From NCBI RefSeq assembly GCF_018343545.2, contig NZ_JAGYPE020000001.1, positions 240,259 to 304,258 of the forward strand: 64,000 nt of DNA, in the 5' to 3' direction. The notes below the pieces were generated by a model that saw nothing but the letters and a program-made list of their open reading frames with translations, had not been told where the DNA came from and did no database searches. Numbering within the stretch: position 1 is the first letter of the stretch; every line of letters starts with the position of its first letter. This document shows positions 1-8,472 of this stretch, in pieces. Source of the DNA: Neobacillus citreus. GTDB lineage: Bacteria; Bacillota; Bacilli; Bacillales; Cytobacillaceae. Made by a program: the position numbers and the translations under genes.

Positions 1-736
1 CAAGTGGTTAAAAGAGTCTGACAGTGAAGTGCTCGAGGGTGTTCGTTACGCTGTTTTTGGCTGCGGAGATACGAACTGGGCGAACACTTATCAAAGTGTT
101 CCTAATTTGATTGACGTAAAGCTTGCTGAAAAAGGTGCCAATAGAATATCTCCAAAAGGCCAAGGGGATGCAAGCAGTGATTTTGATCAGCAATTTGAAG
201 ATTGGCATGAGCAATTATGGCCAAATGTGTTCGAGGCATTAGGGCTAAAAGTTGAAAATAAATCAGAAGAAACGAACCAGGCATTGACAGTCCAATTTGT
301 CGATGAAGTACAAACCGCGGAGCATGCTTCAGGAGGTACTGCGGTACAGACTGTGAAAACGCGCAATTCTTTTAAGACGGTTGAACGTGTTCTTAACCGC
401 TTCGAATTAGATACAAACACACAGGTTGTCTTGAGCGGGAATCAGCAATTTGCGACCCGGCTGCCACTAGATATCCCTGTCCGGGCCAGCGACTTACTAA
501 GTCTAAAGGTTGATTTGGAAGAAACTGTTACCCGTCCGCAGCTTCAAGAGCTGGCGGAACATACAGTATGCCCGCCTCATCAAAAAGAATTAGAAGCACT
601 TCTAACTGAAGATGCCTATAAGGCTCACGTTGTAGATAAAGGCATTACGATGCTGGATTTACTTGAAAAATACCCAGCCTGCCAAATGCCATTTGAAAAA
701 TTTTTAGAGCTATTAGCACCTTATGAGACACACTAA
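1..736 (+). pseudogene. 3' remnant of a P450-BM3-type (CYP102) reductase, truncated
   Basis: The frame is open from the window start and gives about 244 residues. The first 100 match the end of the FMN/flavodoxin domain of CYP102 fusion proteins (VFGCGD.NW, DASSDF, then a linker ending in LTVQFVD), followed by the connecting domain (TVCPPH, LLEKYPAC). CYP102 enzymes are cytosolic fatty-acid hydroxylases fusing a P450 to a diflavin reductase. Two defects are visible. About 40 residues between TVKTRN and TVERVL that normally hold the FAD-domain entry segment are missing in frame. The protein also stops at LLAPYETH, where the family continues with RYYSISSSP and some 400 further residues of FAD and NADPH domains. 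Electron entry from NADPH should therefore be impossible. The upstream half lies outside the window, so the P450 part may be intact or not. A terminator follows directly. Confidence 0.8.
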
Positions 737-744
737 AATAATTA

Positions 745-782
745 AAAAAGAGGATGACCTGGTTGGTCCATCCTCCTTTTTA
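745..782. terminator. Bidirectional intrinsic terminator
   Basis: An AGGATG-ACC / GGTC-CATCCT hairpin with one bulge is flanked by A-rich sequence on the left and a T-run on the right. It lies between the convergent P450-reductase remnant and the marR-type gene and can serve both. Confidence 0.75.
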
Positions 783-1208
783 TTCTTGAATGGCTGCAAT
801 ATTAAATCTTGTTAAAAGTTTGCCAAATGTAGCACGTTCTTCATCGGACCAGTCCTTTGTCACTTCTCCTACCCTTATCTTCCTCGCTTGTCTCTCTTCT
901 CTTAATTTCCTTAAACCCAATTCAGTAATTTCTAAGAAATATGCCCTTCCATCTGTTGGATCAGGAATTCGATATAGGTAGCCTTTTTGTTCTAACGCGG
1001 ATGCCTGCCTGCTTATTGTGGAAATATCCAGTTGGGATTGTCCTGCTAATGTTTTTACTCCTGCTGGACCATTTGTTGCGATTTGATGTAAGAGAAGATA
1101 CGCGGAACGATCAAGATTGCCAATTTTTTTATGGGAAGAGTAGGATGTGATACGGCGAATCATAATCGCCATTTCAAGTTCGATCGTTTCAAGGGATTCT
1201 TCTGACAT
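780..1208 (-). CDS. MarR-family transcriptional regulator
   Basis: A protein of about 142 residues with a winged-helix MarR fold: helices around YLLLHQIATNGPAGVKTLAGQSQLDIS, recognition helix near TISRQASALEQKGYL, and a wing with the family signature DPTDGRAYFLEIT. Such proteins are dimeric repressors that usually control a neighbouring efflux or stress gene and release DNA on binding a small ligand. I place the start at the ATG preceded by GAGGTGAT, 7 nt upstream; an upstream in-frame ATG lacks a ribosome site. The gene is divergent from the MFS transporter at 1392, and a perfect palindrome covers that promoter, so repression of the transporter and probably of itself is likely. The ligand cannot be told from sequence. 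Confidence 0.88.
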   Translation of the reverse strand: MSEESLETIELEMAIMIRRITSYSSHKKIGNLDRSAYLLLHQIATNGPAGVKTLAGQSQLDISTISRQASALEQKGYLYRIPDPTDGRAYFLEITELGLRKLREERQARKIRVGEVTKDWSDEERATFGKLLTRFNIAAIQE

Positions 1209-1292
1209 AATTATCACCTCACAAGGTGTCATTTCTTGTTCTTATGATATCATACGAGCGCCCAAAATTATAACTTATAGGCGAATTCACTA

Positions 1293-1346
1293 TTGACGTA
1301 GTGGAAAATGGTTGTATAATACAAATATATAGTTTCATTATACAAC
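1293..1346 (+). promoter_or_regulatory. MFS transporter promoter overlapped by a MarR-type operator
   Basis: A sigma-A promoter reads TTGACG (1293-1298), 16 bp, TATAAT (1315-1320). The -10 box lies inside the palindrome TTGTAT-A-ATACAA (1312-1324). A wider perfect inverted repeat, GTTGTATAAT (1311-1320) and ATTATACAAC (1337-1346), is separated by 16 bp. The placement is that of a repressor site, and the divergent marR-type gene is the obvious candidate. Confidence 0.75.
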
Positions 1347-1391
1347 TATTTTTAATACTTACAAAGTAAAGAGAAAATAAGGGGGATTTAG

Positions 1392-2633
1392 ATGTCGTCA
1401 ACATCACAAACTGTTGTACCAAAAACTTCTACGATGTCTTCTATAGAAGAATCAAGTTTACTTAAGCAGCCAAAGGCCGTTTGGGCTGTCTTCTTTGCCT
1501 GCATAATTGCCTTCATGGGTCTGGGACTTGTCGACCCGATTTTACCTGCAATCGCTAACCAATTACATGCTTCCCACAGTGAGGTTACACTTCTTTTTAC
1601 AAGCTATAATGCTGTAATGGCCGTTGCCATGTTAATCACCGGCATGATTTCATCGAGACTAGGCATTAAATGGACATTAATTGCCGGAATAATCATCATT
1701 GCTGTCTTTTCAGCGCTTGGCGGTTATTCAAATGGTATTTGGGCTCTTGTCGGCCTTCGCGGCGGATGGGGCCTTGGCAACGCTCTGTTTGTTGCAACTG
1801 CTTTGGCGGCGATCGTATCTCTTTCTAACAGTGGGACCGCAAAAGCCATCATCCTGTACGAAGCTGCTATTGGTTTAGGGATTTCTGTAGGTCCTTTACT
1901 TGGGGGCTGGCTTGGGGCCATTTCCTGGAGAGGTCCGTTTCTCGGTGTTGCCACACTTATGATTGTAGCCTTCGTTGGGCTTTTGATATTAATGCCGCGA
2001 ACACATCAGCAGCAGAACACACAACAAAAGAAAACTTCCTTGCTTGATCCATTCCGCGCCCTAAAATATCGTTCATTATTGGTATTTGGCATTGCTGCGG
2101 CGCTTTATAACTTTGGTTTTTTCACCCTCCTTGCCTACGCTCCATTTGTAATGGGTCTTGACGAACACGGTTTGGGGTATGTATTTCTAGGCTGGGGTAT
2201 TTTGCTTGCCATTACATCAGTTGTTACTGCTCCAAAGCTTCAGCAAAGGTTTGGAACGATCAATTCAATGAGCGCAATGTTAACAATATTTGCGTTAGTC
2301 CTATTGGCAATGGGTATTTGGACTTCAACCCAGTGGGTTATTATTGCTGCTGTTATTTTTGCAGGGGCTTTACTTGGGAATAATAATACTCTTATTACAA
2401 CGGCAGTTATGAACTCGGCACCGGTCGAACGAGCGACTGCATCCGCTGCATATAGCTTCCTGCGCTTTATTGGCGGCGCCATTGCACCATATACGGCAGG
2501 TAAGCTTGCGGAAATTTATTCACCGTCAACACCATTTATTGTAGGTGCAGGATTTGTCCTTGTATCGGTAGTATTTATCTTAATGAACCGCCGCCATGTC
2601 AAGCACGTCGACGATGTGGAGTTAGGACATTAA
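1392..2633 (+). CDS. MFS drug/metabolite exporter (DHA1-like)
   Basis: A 413-residue, 12-helix major facilitator. After a polar N-terminus of about 28 residues come TM1 (FFACIIAFMGLGLVDPILPAI), the loop motif SRLGIKWTL between TM2 and TM3, and the motif-C-like GPLLGGWLG in TM5, which is typical of antiporters. The protein resembles the Bacillus YmfD/YwoG group of proton-driven exporters. The ribosome site AAGGGGG lies 7 nt before the ATG. It is monocistronic, with its own promoter and terminator, and is probably induced when the divergent MarR repressor binds a toxic or signalling compound. Export of siderophore or drug is possible; the substrate is unknown. Confidence 0.85.
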   Translation: MSSTSQTVVPKTSTMSSIEESSLLKQPKAVWAVFFACIIAFMGLGLVDPILPAIANQLHASHSEVTLLFTSYNAVMAVAMLITGMISSRLGIKWTLIAGIIIIAVFSALGGYSNGIWALVGLRGGWGLGNALFVATALAAIVSLSNSGTAKAIILYEAAIGLGISVGPLLGGWLGAISWRGPFLGVATLMIVAFVGLLILMPRTHQQQNTQQKKTSLLDPFRALKYRSLLVFGIAAALYNFGFFTLLAYAPFVMGLDEHGLGYVFLGWGILLAITSVVTAPKLQQRFGTINSMSAMLTIFALVLLAMGIWTSTQWVIIAAVIFAGALLGNNNTLITTAVMNSAPVERATASAAYSFLRFIGGAIAPYTAGKLAEIYSPSTPFIVGAGFVLVSVVFILMNRRHVKHVDDVELGH

Positions 2634-2642
2634 TTTAAACGT

Positions 2643-2678
2643 AAAAAAGCGAACAGTTTTGCGGCTGTTCGCTTTTTT
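2643..2678. terminator. Intrinsic terminator, bidirectional
   Basis: A nine-base stem AGCGAACAG/CTGTTCGCT with loop TTTTGCGG, flanked by A6 and T6. It lies between the convergent MFS transporter and aldo/keto reductase genes. Confidence 0.9.
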
Positions 2679-2685
2679 GTGTGCT

Positions 2686-3528
2686 TTATTCGGTAAATCC
2701 ATTCATAAAATTATCCGGATCTGGACCGACCCGCTCATCTTTGTTCAAGCTATCGATTCTTGCCATATCCTCTGTTGATAGATCAAAATCGAAAATATCG
2801 GCATTTTCAATGATACGCTGTTCCTTAATTGATTTTGGTATTGTCACTACTTTTGATTGTAAATCCCAGCGTAAAATGACCTGGGCTACTGACTTTCCAT
2901 ATTTACGAGCAATATCACTTAAATTAGGATCATTCAATAATTTCCCCTGTTTAAGAGGAGACCATGCTTCTAGTTGAATCCCTTCTTTTTGGCAAAAAGC
3001 AAGTAAATCCTTTTGAGTTAAGTGTGGATGATATTCCACCTGATTCACCATCGGCTTAATCTCGGCATCCTTTAATAGTTCCTCTAAGTGATGGACCTTG
3101 AAGTTGCTGACGCCGATGGCACGAACGCGGCCATCCTTATATAATTTTTCAAGGGCTTTCCAAGTGTCTTTGAATTTGTTTTTTCCTGGCCAGTGAATGA
3201 GGTATAAATCAAGGTAATCTAGTCCCAGCTTATTTAAACTAGTTTCATATGCTTGAAGTGCGGACTCGTAACCTTGATCAGAGTTCCATACCTTTGATGT
3301 GATGAATAACTCCTCACGAGAAACACCGGATTCTCTGATGCCCTGACCGACACCTTCTTCATTTTGATAAACCGCTGCAGTATCAATACTGCGGTAACCA
3401 TTTTTGATAGCAGCCTTAACAGAGTCAATTACCTCTGAACCTTCCTGCACTTTAAAAACACCAAGGCCAAACCAAGGCATTTCAACACCATTATGTAATG
3501 TAGTCGTATCCTTTAAGCTTTTAACCAT
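2686..3528 (-). CDS. yvgN: Aldo/keto reductase, YvgN-like (glyoxal/methylglyoxal reductase)
   Basis: A 280-residue cytosolic NADPH-dependent TIM-barrel reductase. The catalytic tetrad is visible as D49, Y54, K79 and H112 (SIDTAAVY, TSKVW, LIHWPG), and the C-terminal nucleotide-binding motif is IPKSIKEQRIIENADIF. It closely follows B. subtilis YvgN, which reduces methylglyoxal and glyoxal. The start is the ATG 6 nt after AAAGGTGAG; an upstream in-frame ATG is less well placed. It stands alone between a terminator and a repeat-containing gap. Exact substrate preference within the AKR5 group cannot be read from sequence, so the symbol is by similarity. Confidence 0.88.
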   Translation of the reverse strand: MVKSLKDTTTLHNGVEMPWFGLGVFKVQEGSEVIDSVKAAIKNGYRSIDTAAVYQNEEGVGQGIRESGVSREELFITSKVWNSDQGYESALQAYETSLNKLGLDYLDLYLIHWPGKNKFKDTWKALEKLYKDGRVRAIGVSNFKVHHLEELLKDAEIKPMVNQVEYHPHLTQKDLLAFCQKEGIQLEAWSPLKQGKLLNDPNLSDIARKYGKSVAQVILRWDLQSKVVTIPKSIKEQRIIENADIFDFDLSTEDMARIDSLNKDERVGPDPDNFMNGFTE

Positions 3529-3654
3529 TGTTCTCACCTTTCTCATGGTTTTTTAGGCATATACCAACCTATTATGGCACTTATACCCAATGAAAATTCT
3601 ATCTCAACAAGAAAAATCAATCCAATAAAAAGCTTATTTGGGAAGCATTTTCGT

Positions 3655-3770
3655 ATATCTGCGAATTATGTGACGATATCAGCGAATATTTCATTTTATC
3701 TGCGAATTTCTGAATATATCTGCGGATTTTTCATTTTATCTGCGAATTTCTGAATATATCTGCGAATCCC
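3655..3770. repeat. Tandem repeats built on ATCTGCGAAT
   Basis: Two nearly identical 40-bp units (3691-3730 and 3731-3770) each contain two ATCTGCGAAT-type subrepeats about 20 bp apart. Two further, more divergent copies (3655-3667 and 3676-3688) precede them. The array lies between the yvgN start and the sirB stop and has no coding potential. I do not know its role; it is too short and too regular to be a CRISPR array. Confidence 0.8.
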
Positions 3771-3779
3771 AGAAAAAAC

Positions 3780-4508
3780 TTATTCGTCTTCAATTGCCCG
3801 CTTAATAATGACATCTTCAATAACATGGTGCCTGCTTAATTGACCTGTTTGTATAATCGAGTACCCTTCTTTTTCTTTTTTCCGCACCTTTTGGGCCACT
3901 TCCGTTAATAGAAGTCCTGTAAACAGCAAGTAAGGAACGACAATGACCCGGCCCGCAGCATCGTTGCAGACAGTTTCCAATCCCTCATCGAACCTGGGTT
4001 CAGCGGCAGCTAAATAGCAAACAGAAACACGATTAATTCCTAGACGATTTCGGATTCCATCAACAATGTTTGCAAAATCCGCTAGTATATCCGGGTCGCT
4101 GCTCCCCCTGCCGACAAGTAAGATGCTGTCTTTAGCTGTCAGCGTCCCTGCTTCTTCATTAACAAGTTCCGCCAACCCATCAAGAATGTTCCCCTGCACC
4201 CCAAAAGGGTCCTTCACTTTTACCTTAACATGAGGATATTTCTCTCGAAGCCCTGCCAATGCATTTGGAATATCCTCTTTAATATGCCCTGCGGCAAGCA
4301 GAAAAAGAGGAACAACCGTTATTTCGGCGGCACCCCTTTCTACACAATGCTTGAAACCATCTTCAATCAGCGGCTCAGCCAGTTCCAGAAAACTCATTTC
4401 CTGAATCGGCACATCGATTCGGGCCATGATCCGCTGGATAAACGCCGTTGCCTCATCTGCCCCTTTCCTTGAGCGAGTACCGTGTCCAATGTAGAGAATT
4501 GCTTTCAT
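3780..4508 (-). CDS. sirB: Sirohydrochlorin ferrochelatase
   Basis: A 242-residue CbiX/SirB-type chelatase that inserts ferrous iron into sirohydrochlorin in the last step of siroheme synthesis; siroheme is the cofactor of sulfite and nitrite reductases. It has two tandem chelatase halves: the first with YIGHGTRS (His9) and LAAGHIKED (His75), the second beginning LLVGRGSSDP. The start is the ATG 8 nt after AAAGGAG; an ATG 54 nt upstream lies inside a hairpin and has no ribosome site. It is the last gene of the cysH operon, as ylnE is in B. subtilis. The usual partners, uroporphyrinogen methyltransferase (ylnD) and the dehydrogenase (ylnF), are not in this operon. Confidence 0.9.
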   Translation of the reverse strand: MKAILYIGHGTRSRKGADEATAFIQRIMARIDVPIQEMSFLELAEPLIEDGFKHCVERGAAEITVVPLFLLAAGHIKEDIPNALAGLREKYPHVKVKVKDPFGVQGNILDGLAELVNEEAGTLTAKDSILLVGRGSSDPDILADFANIVDGIRNRLGINRVSVCYLAAAEPRFDEGLETVCNDAAGRVIVVPYLLFTGLLLTEVAQKVRKKEKEGYSIIQTGQLSRHHVIEDVIIKRAIEDE

Positions 4509-4542
4509 GCAGGCTGCTCCTTTCACCTTTTTTCCATTCAAA

Positions 4543-4570
4543 CGGGTACTATGTAATTTCATAGTACCCG
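4543..4570. other. Perfect hairpin between cysC and sirB
   Basis: An 11-bp perfect stem CGGGTACTATG/CATAGTACCCG with a 6-nt loop lies in the cysC-sirB gap. On the minus strand it is followed only by a weak T-run, so it may attenuate or stabilise the mRNA and set the sirB level apart from upstream genes. Confidence 0.6.
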
Positions 4571-4577
4571 CTTCTTG

Positions 4578-5177
4578 TTAAATAATATTCTTGTCTCGTA
4601 AATATCCTAACACTTGTTCCACTGCTTCTTCAACTGTCACCAAATCAGAGCGGATGATGATTTCCGGATTTTCCGGTGACTCGTATGGTGAATCAATCCC
4701 CGTAAAATCCTTAATTTCACCTTTACGAGCCTTTACATAAAGCTGTTTTGGATCACGGCGTTCGCATTCTTCAAGAGAACAATCAATGAAAACCTCTATA
4801 AATTCCCCTTCTGCAAATAACGCACGGACATTGTCCCGGTCGGAACGGAATGGTGAAATAAACGCAGTAGTGACAATCTGACCGCTGTCAACAAACAGCT
4901 TTGCCACTTCCCCGATGCGGCGGATATTTTCTGTTCTATCTTCTTCAGAAAAACCAAGATCCTTATTTAAGCCGTGACGGATATTGTCACCATCAAGAAC
5001 GTATTCGTTAATTCCCTGCCGAAACAATTCGTTTGAAACTGCATTCGCAATTGTTGATTTCCCAGAACCAGATAGCCCTGTAAACCATAGTGTACAGCTT
5101 CCATGACCGTTTTGCGCACGTCTGTCTTCTTTTGTAATGGTAGCGTTATGCCATGTAATATTCGTTGATTTGCTCAT
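4578..5177 (-). CDS. cysC: Adenylyl-sulfate (APS) kinase
   Basis: A 199-residue P-loop kinase that phosphorylates APS to PAPS using ATP, the second step of sulfate activation. The Walker A loop GLSGSGKST is at residues 34-42, the APS-binding segment DGDNIRHGL at about 62-70, and the conserved FISPF motif at about 106-110. Length is normal for bacterial CysC. It lies 11 bp downstream of sat within the cysH operon. A clear paralogue sits at 15847-16446 in the second sulfur operon, so this copy is assigned to assimilation by context. Confidence 0.95.
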   Translation of the reverse strand: MSKSTNITWHNATITKEDRRAQNGHGSCTLWFTGLSGSGKSTIANAVSNELFRQGINEYVLDGDNIRHGLNKDLGFSEEDRTENIRRIGEVAKLFVDSGQIVTTAFISPFRSDRDNVRALFAEGEFIEVFIDCSLEECERRDPKQLYVKARKGEIKDFTGIDSPYESPENPEIIIRSDLVTVEEAVEQVLGYLRDKNII

Positions 5178-5188
5178 TCTCCTACTCC

Positions 5189-6337
5189 TTATACTGTCGC
5201 TTTTTCTCTCATTCCTTCAATCAGGACTTCAACCACTTCTTTACGGCTGAAGGTTGCTGGCGGAAGAACTCCTGAGCGGAGCATCTCTCTAACTTTTGTT
5301 CCCGACAGGATTACACGATCTTCCTTGCCATGCGGGCAAGTTTTGTCAGATGCCATGCCATCGCATTTTGTGCAATAGAAGCTGTGTTCAAAGAATAATG
5401 GTTTAATACCAAGTTCCTCTTCAGTGAAATTGCTGAAAATATACTGGGCATCATAGGTTCCGTAATAGTTTCCTACCCCAGCATGGTCACGGCCGACAAT
5501 AAAGTGTGTGCAACCATAATTTTTGCGGGCAAGAGCGTGGAAAATAGCTTCTCTTGGACCTGCATAGCGCATTGCAGCTGGGTGAACGCCTAACTGGACC
5601 CGTTCTTTTGGATAATAGTTTTCCAATAAAACACGATAGCTTTTCAGACGTACATCAGCTGGAACGTCATCAGATTTTGTTTCACCGACTAGCGGGTTCA
5701 CGAACAAGCCATCAACGATTTCAAGGGCAGCCTTTTGAATGTACTCATGCGCACGATGAATCGGATTTCTTGTTTGGAAACCAACAACTGTTTTCCAGCC
5801 TTTCTCTTCAAAAAAGGCGCGAGTCTGCTTTGGTTCGAACCAGACATCACCGAACACGCCTTTTTCAGGTTTCTTAACAAGCACAACTTCCCCAGCCACA
5901 TAGACAGGTCCTCTCTCGAATAGCCGCTTAACGCCTGGATGAGCAAGTTCTTCCGTTTTATAAACTTCTCTTGCTTCTTTGTTTAAATCCGGCTCATACC
6001 ATTCGGAAACCTTAATCACACCGTAAACTTCATCGTTGTGTTTTAATTTAATTTCTTCACCGACTACCAAGGATTCCGCAATTTCATAGGATACAGGAAG
6101 AGTTACTGGAATGGACCAGATCGTATTGTCGGCTAAACGCATATTGCTGACAACAGATTCATAATCCGCTTTACCAAGAAAACCTGTTAACGGGCTGAAA
6201 ACCCCCACACCAATAAGTTCAAGATCGCTTAAAGCAATCGCATCAATTTCTATTACTTTTGCTGCATTGGATAAATCATAGTTTGGATCAAAAGCTTGAA
6301 TAAGTTTGCCTCCGTGAGGATTTGGTAAAAATGACAT
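5189..6337 (-). CDS. sat: Sulfate adenylyltransferase (ATP sulfurylase)
   Basis: A single-chain ATP sulfurylase of about 382 residues that makes APS from ATP and sulfate. The nucleotide-binding motif [11 protein letters not shown] lies near residue 190, GRDHAGVG near 285, and the C-terminal zinc-type cluster CTKCDG...KTCPH is present. The start is uncertain: a TTG 12 nt upstream touches the AAGGG ribosome site, so I prefer the ATG encoding [10 protein letters not shown]. It lies between cysP and cysC with short gaps, giving the usual permease-sulfurylase-kinase order. A diverged copy is at 16433-17602. Confidence 0.95.
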   Translation of the reverse strand: MSFLPNPHGGKLIQAFDPNYDLSNAAKVIEIDAIALSDLELIGVGVFSPLTGFLGKADYESVVSNMRLADNTIWSIPVTLPVSYEIAESLVVGEEIKLKHNDEVYGVIKVSEWYEPDLNKEAREVYKTEELAHPGVKRLFERGPVYVAGEVVLVKKPEKGVFGDVWFEPKQTRAFFEEKGWKTVVGFQTRNPIHRAHEYIQKAALEIVDGLFVNPLVGETKSDDVPADVRLKSYRVLLENYYPKERVQLGVHPAAMRYAGPREAIFHALARKNYGCTHFIVGRDHAGVGNYYGTYDAQYIFSNFTEEELGIKPLFFEHSFYCTKCDGMASDKTCPHGKEDRVILSGTKVREMLRSGVLPPATFSRKEVVEVLIEGMREKATV

Positions 6338-6364
6338 GTTTGATATCAACCCTTCTATTTGTTT

Positions 6365-7414
6365 TTATTTATTTGCAATATCGGTAGGCGCTCCAATCGA
6401 TGCGGATGTAGTGCGTTTCATTAAGAATAGCACTCCCAAAACAGAGATAAGGACGCCTGCCATGACAATAATCGGATAAAAATTCCGAACTATCACTAAT
6501 TGAATAATGGTGTATGAGAGCACCATTGAAATAACCGGTGAAACAATCCAGACCGTGAGAAGCTGTACGACAATTCCCTTTTTCAAGACTGATTTGCCGT
6601 ATTTAGCAAAACCAATCCCAATGATGGAGGAAGTCGTGATTTGCGTGAGCGGAACAGGAATTCCAAACAGCGATGCAACTGTTACGATGCTGGCACCGGT
6701 ACCGGATATGATACATCCCTCTTCCAAGCGAAGCTTTGTTATTTTCTTCCCATTGGTTTCAATTACTCGGTGACCGAGCAGGAATGCACCAAGCGCTACG
6801 GCCAAACCTCCCCAAAGGACGGCTGTCTCTTTAGACATTAATGATGCGGCAACAAGGGGGCCAACGGCATTGGCCACATTGTTCATCCCTGCCGAAAAGG
6901 CTTCGAACAATCCCATAAAGACGACAAGTACCGCAAGAAGAGGTCCTGCTTTTGGTTTCTCGACAAATTTTTTAATAGGTTTGATTTTTAAAAGATTAGC
7001 AGCAAGGATTGCCAGCACGAAAGCTGCAACTGGAGTTAACAGCCAAAACACCATAATCCATAGGAGCTTGCCGACAAAAACGGATTGATAGACAATCCCC
7101 GCCCCTACCACGGCGCCCACTGCTACTTCACTTGTCGAGAGCGGTATTCCAAAAATATTCGCTAAAAACAGCGACATAGCTGCTGAAGCTAACACGATTA
7201 AGGCAATAGCATTTGTAAAGGTACTGCTTGGAACGATACCGCCGCCAATCGTCTTTACGACCTCGCCGCCGCCAAGCCATGCACCAAGGAACACCGCTAT
7301 TCCACAAAGGAATAAAGCCAGTTGCTTTTTGACAACGCCGGCTCCATAGGAAATTCCCATCGAAGCAGCTGCCCCGCTGGCCCCGATATTGACTGCAAAA
7401 AACAAACCTATCAT
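6365..7414 (-). CDS. cysP: Sulfate permease CysP (PiT family)
   Basis: An inorganic phosphate-transporter-type sulfate permease with about 10 membrane helices and the duplicated PiT motif (FFAVNIGASGAAASMG, GGGEVVKTIGGGIVP in the first half; FSAGMNNVANAVGPL in the second). It imports sulfate for the downstream sat and cysC products. The start is odd. B. subtilis CysP begins about six residues earlier than the first available ATG (7414), and at that place the codon is ATC (7432), correctly spaced 8 nt after the GGGGGCGG ribosome site. No ATG, GTG or TTG lies between. The ATG at 7414 is given here, but it is 26 nt from the ribosome site. The frame runs on upstream inside cysH, which I do not believe is translated. 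Confidence 0.85.
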   Translation of the reverse strand: MIGLFFAVNIGASGAAASMGISYGAGVVKKQLALFLCGIAVFLGAWLGGGEVVKTIGGGIVPSSTFTNAIALIVLASAAMSLFLANIFGIPLSTSEVAVGAVVGAGIVYQSVFVGKLLWIMVFWLLTPVAAFVLAILAANLLKIKPIKKFVEKPKAGPLLAVLVVFMGLFEAFSAGMNNVANAVGPLVAASLMSKETAVLWGGLAVALGAFLLGHRVIETNGKKITKLRLEEGCIISGTGASIVTVASLFGIPVPLTQITTSSIIGIGFAKYGKSVLKKGIVVQLLTVWIVSPVISMVLSYTIIQLVIVRNFYPIIVMAGVLISVLGVLFLMKRTTSASIGAPTDIANK

Positions 7415-7448
7415 TATAGCAATGATTGTGATCGTTTTGACCGCCCCC

Positions 7449-8168
7449 TTACGATGAGTGTAATCCACACTCGGTTTTACTGCTGCCGGTCCAGCGTCCG
7501 GCACGGGAATCGCCGTCACCGGCAACTGCTTGCGTACAAGGGAAGCAGCCGATGCTTGGATAGTTGCGGTCATGCAACTCGTTATATGGAAGGTCTTTTT
7601 CCCGAATATAGGACCACACCTCATCCCATGTCCAATGAATCAGAGGGCATATTTTAATATTTTTAAATTTTTCATCTTTGTTAACAAACTCAGTATCTTT
7701 CCTTGTCGGTGACTGTTCTCTGCGAAGACCTGAAATCCAAGCATCTCTTGCTGTAAGAGTTTCCCTAAGAGGAATGACTTTTCGGATTTGGCAGCATTGG
7801 TTAGGGTCGCGTTTCCATAACGCTGTCCCATATTGCGCAGCCTGTTCATCAAGAGTTAATGCAGGTTTCTTCTGCTCGATTTTCAATGATGGAAAACGTT
7901 CTTCGATCCTTTTGATAACATCGTAGGTTTCTAGAAAGTGAAGATCTGTATCCAAGAAAACGATGTGCGCATCAGGTTTCACCTGAGCAATCAAGTCAAT
8001 CAACACAATCGCTTCGGCCCCAAAGCTCGAAGCATAAACAATTTTATTATCAGCGTAATTCTGATAAGCCCATTCCAATACTGCTTTAGCACCTTTCGTT
8101 TCATCTTGAATCGAAAAAGAATCAGAAATGGAATTCCAATTTTCATATGTCACTGCGTTTGTCATCAT
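7449..8168 (-). CDS. cysH: Phosphoadenylyl-sulfate (PAPS/APS) reductase
   Basis: A 239-residue thioredoxin-dependent reductase of the PAPS/APS reductase family that releases sulfite. Residues for a [4Fe-4S] cluster are present: C125-C126 (CCQIRK) with C208 and C211 (GCFPC). The catalytic cysteine is C234 in KTECGLH. Cluster-bearing Bacillus enzymes act on APS or both APS and PAPS, so the presence of cysC does not settle the substrate. Two ATGs in tandem are possible starts, 5 and 8 nt after AAGGAGG. It heads the enzyme part of the operon, behind yezD and a hairpin. Its stop lies 8 nt before the cysP ribosome site. A paralogue is at 17632-18345. Confidence 0.95.
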   Translation of the reverse strand: MMTNAVTYENWNSISDSFSIQDETKGAKAVLEWAYQNYADNKIVYASSFGAEAIVLIDLIAQVKPDAHIVFLDTDLHFLETYDVIKRIEERFPSLKIEQKKPALTLDEQAAQYGTALWKRDPNQCCQIRKVIPLRETLTARDAWISGLRREQSPTRKDTEFVNKDEKFKNIKICPLIHWTWDEVWSYIREKDLPYNELHDRNYPSIGCFPCTQAVAGDGDSRAGRWTGSSKTECGLHSS

Positions 8169-8188
8169 GCAAGCCTCCTTATTCCTTT

Positions 8189-8229
8189 AAAAAAAAGGCA
8201 GCCTTCAACCATTAATGGTGAAGACCGCC
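8189..8229 (-). terminator. Terminator/attenuator between yezD and cysH
   Basis: On the minus strand an imperfect GC-containing stem (GGCGGTCTTCACCAT pairing with ATGGTTGAAGGCTGCC) is followed by eight T residues. It lies after the yezD stop and before the cysH ribosome site, so part of the transcription from the upstream promoter should stop here. Confidence 0.75.
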
Positions 8230-8243
8230 TCTAGTTTGTCTAG

Positions 8244-8402
8244 TCAGCGTGTTTTATTCGATTGAAGACGAACCTTTTCGTTTTTCTCAATTTGCACAAC
8301 CTTACCGTCCTGAACAACCAGTGTAATCGATCCGAATTTGATTGATTCGAGCATCGGCCTAAGGTGTGCCGCAATTTCTTGCCATTCATCTGGTGTTTTC
8401 AT
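8244..8402 (-). CDS. yezD: YezD-family small protein (DUF2292)
   Basis: A 52-residue protein: MKTPDEWQEI followed by helix AAHLRPMLESIKFG and the family core SITLVVQDGKVVQIEKNEKVR, recognised as YezD/DUF2292. The core SITLVVQDGKVVQIEKNEK is nearly invariant in this family as I know it. The biochemical role is not established. Members are often found near sulfur-metabolism genes, and here it is the first gene of the sulfate-assimilation transcript, so a regulatory or chaperone-like role in sulfur assimilation is an inference. The ATG lies 8 nt after AAAGGTGG; a GTG 12 nt upstream is a weaker alternative. The gene is separated from cysH by a terminator-like hairpin, which could give it a higher mRNA level than the enzymes. 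Confidence 0.85.
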   Translation of the reverse strand: MKTPDEWQEIAAHLRPMLESIKFGSITLVVQDGKVVQIEKNEKVRLQSNKTR

Positions 8403-8472
8403 CCGATTCGCCACCTTTTCCTAAAAAACTCCTCCTATTCCAGGAAAGGCATTTTACTGTTTCAATTTCTCA

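Noticed and set aside
3655-3770. Possible CRISPR array
   Set aside because: Repeats are only about 10-20 bp, spacers are not distinct and no cas gene is near; it is a simple tandem repeat.
7415-7624. N-terminal extension of CysP
   Set aside because: The extra codons lie inside cysH in another frame, encode no membrane helix or known domain, and have no ribosome site.
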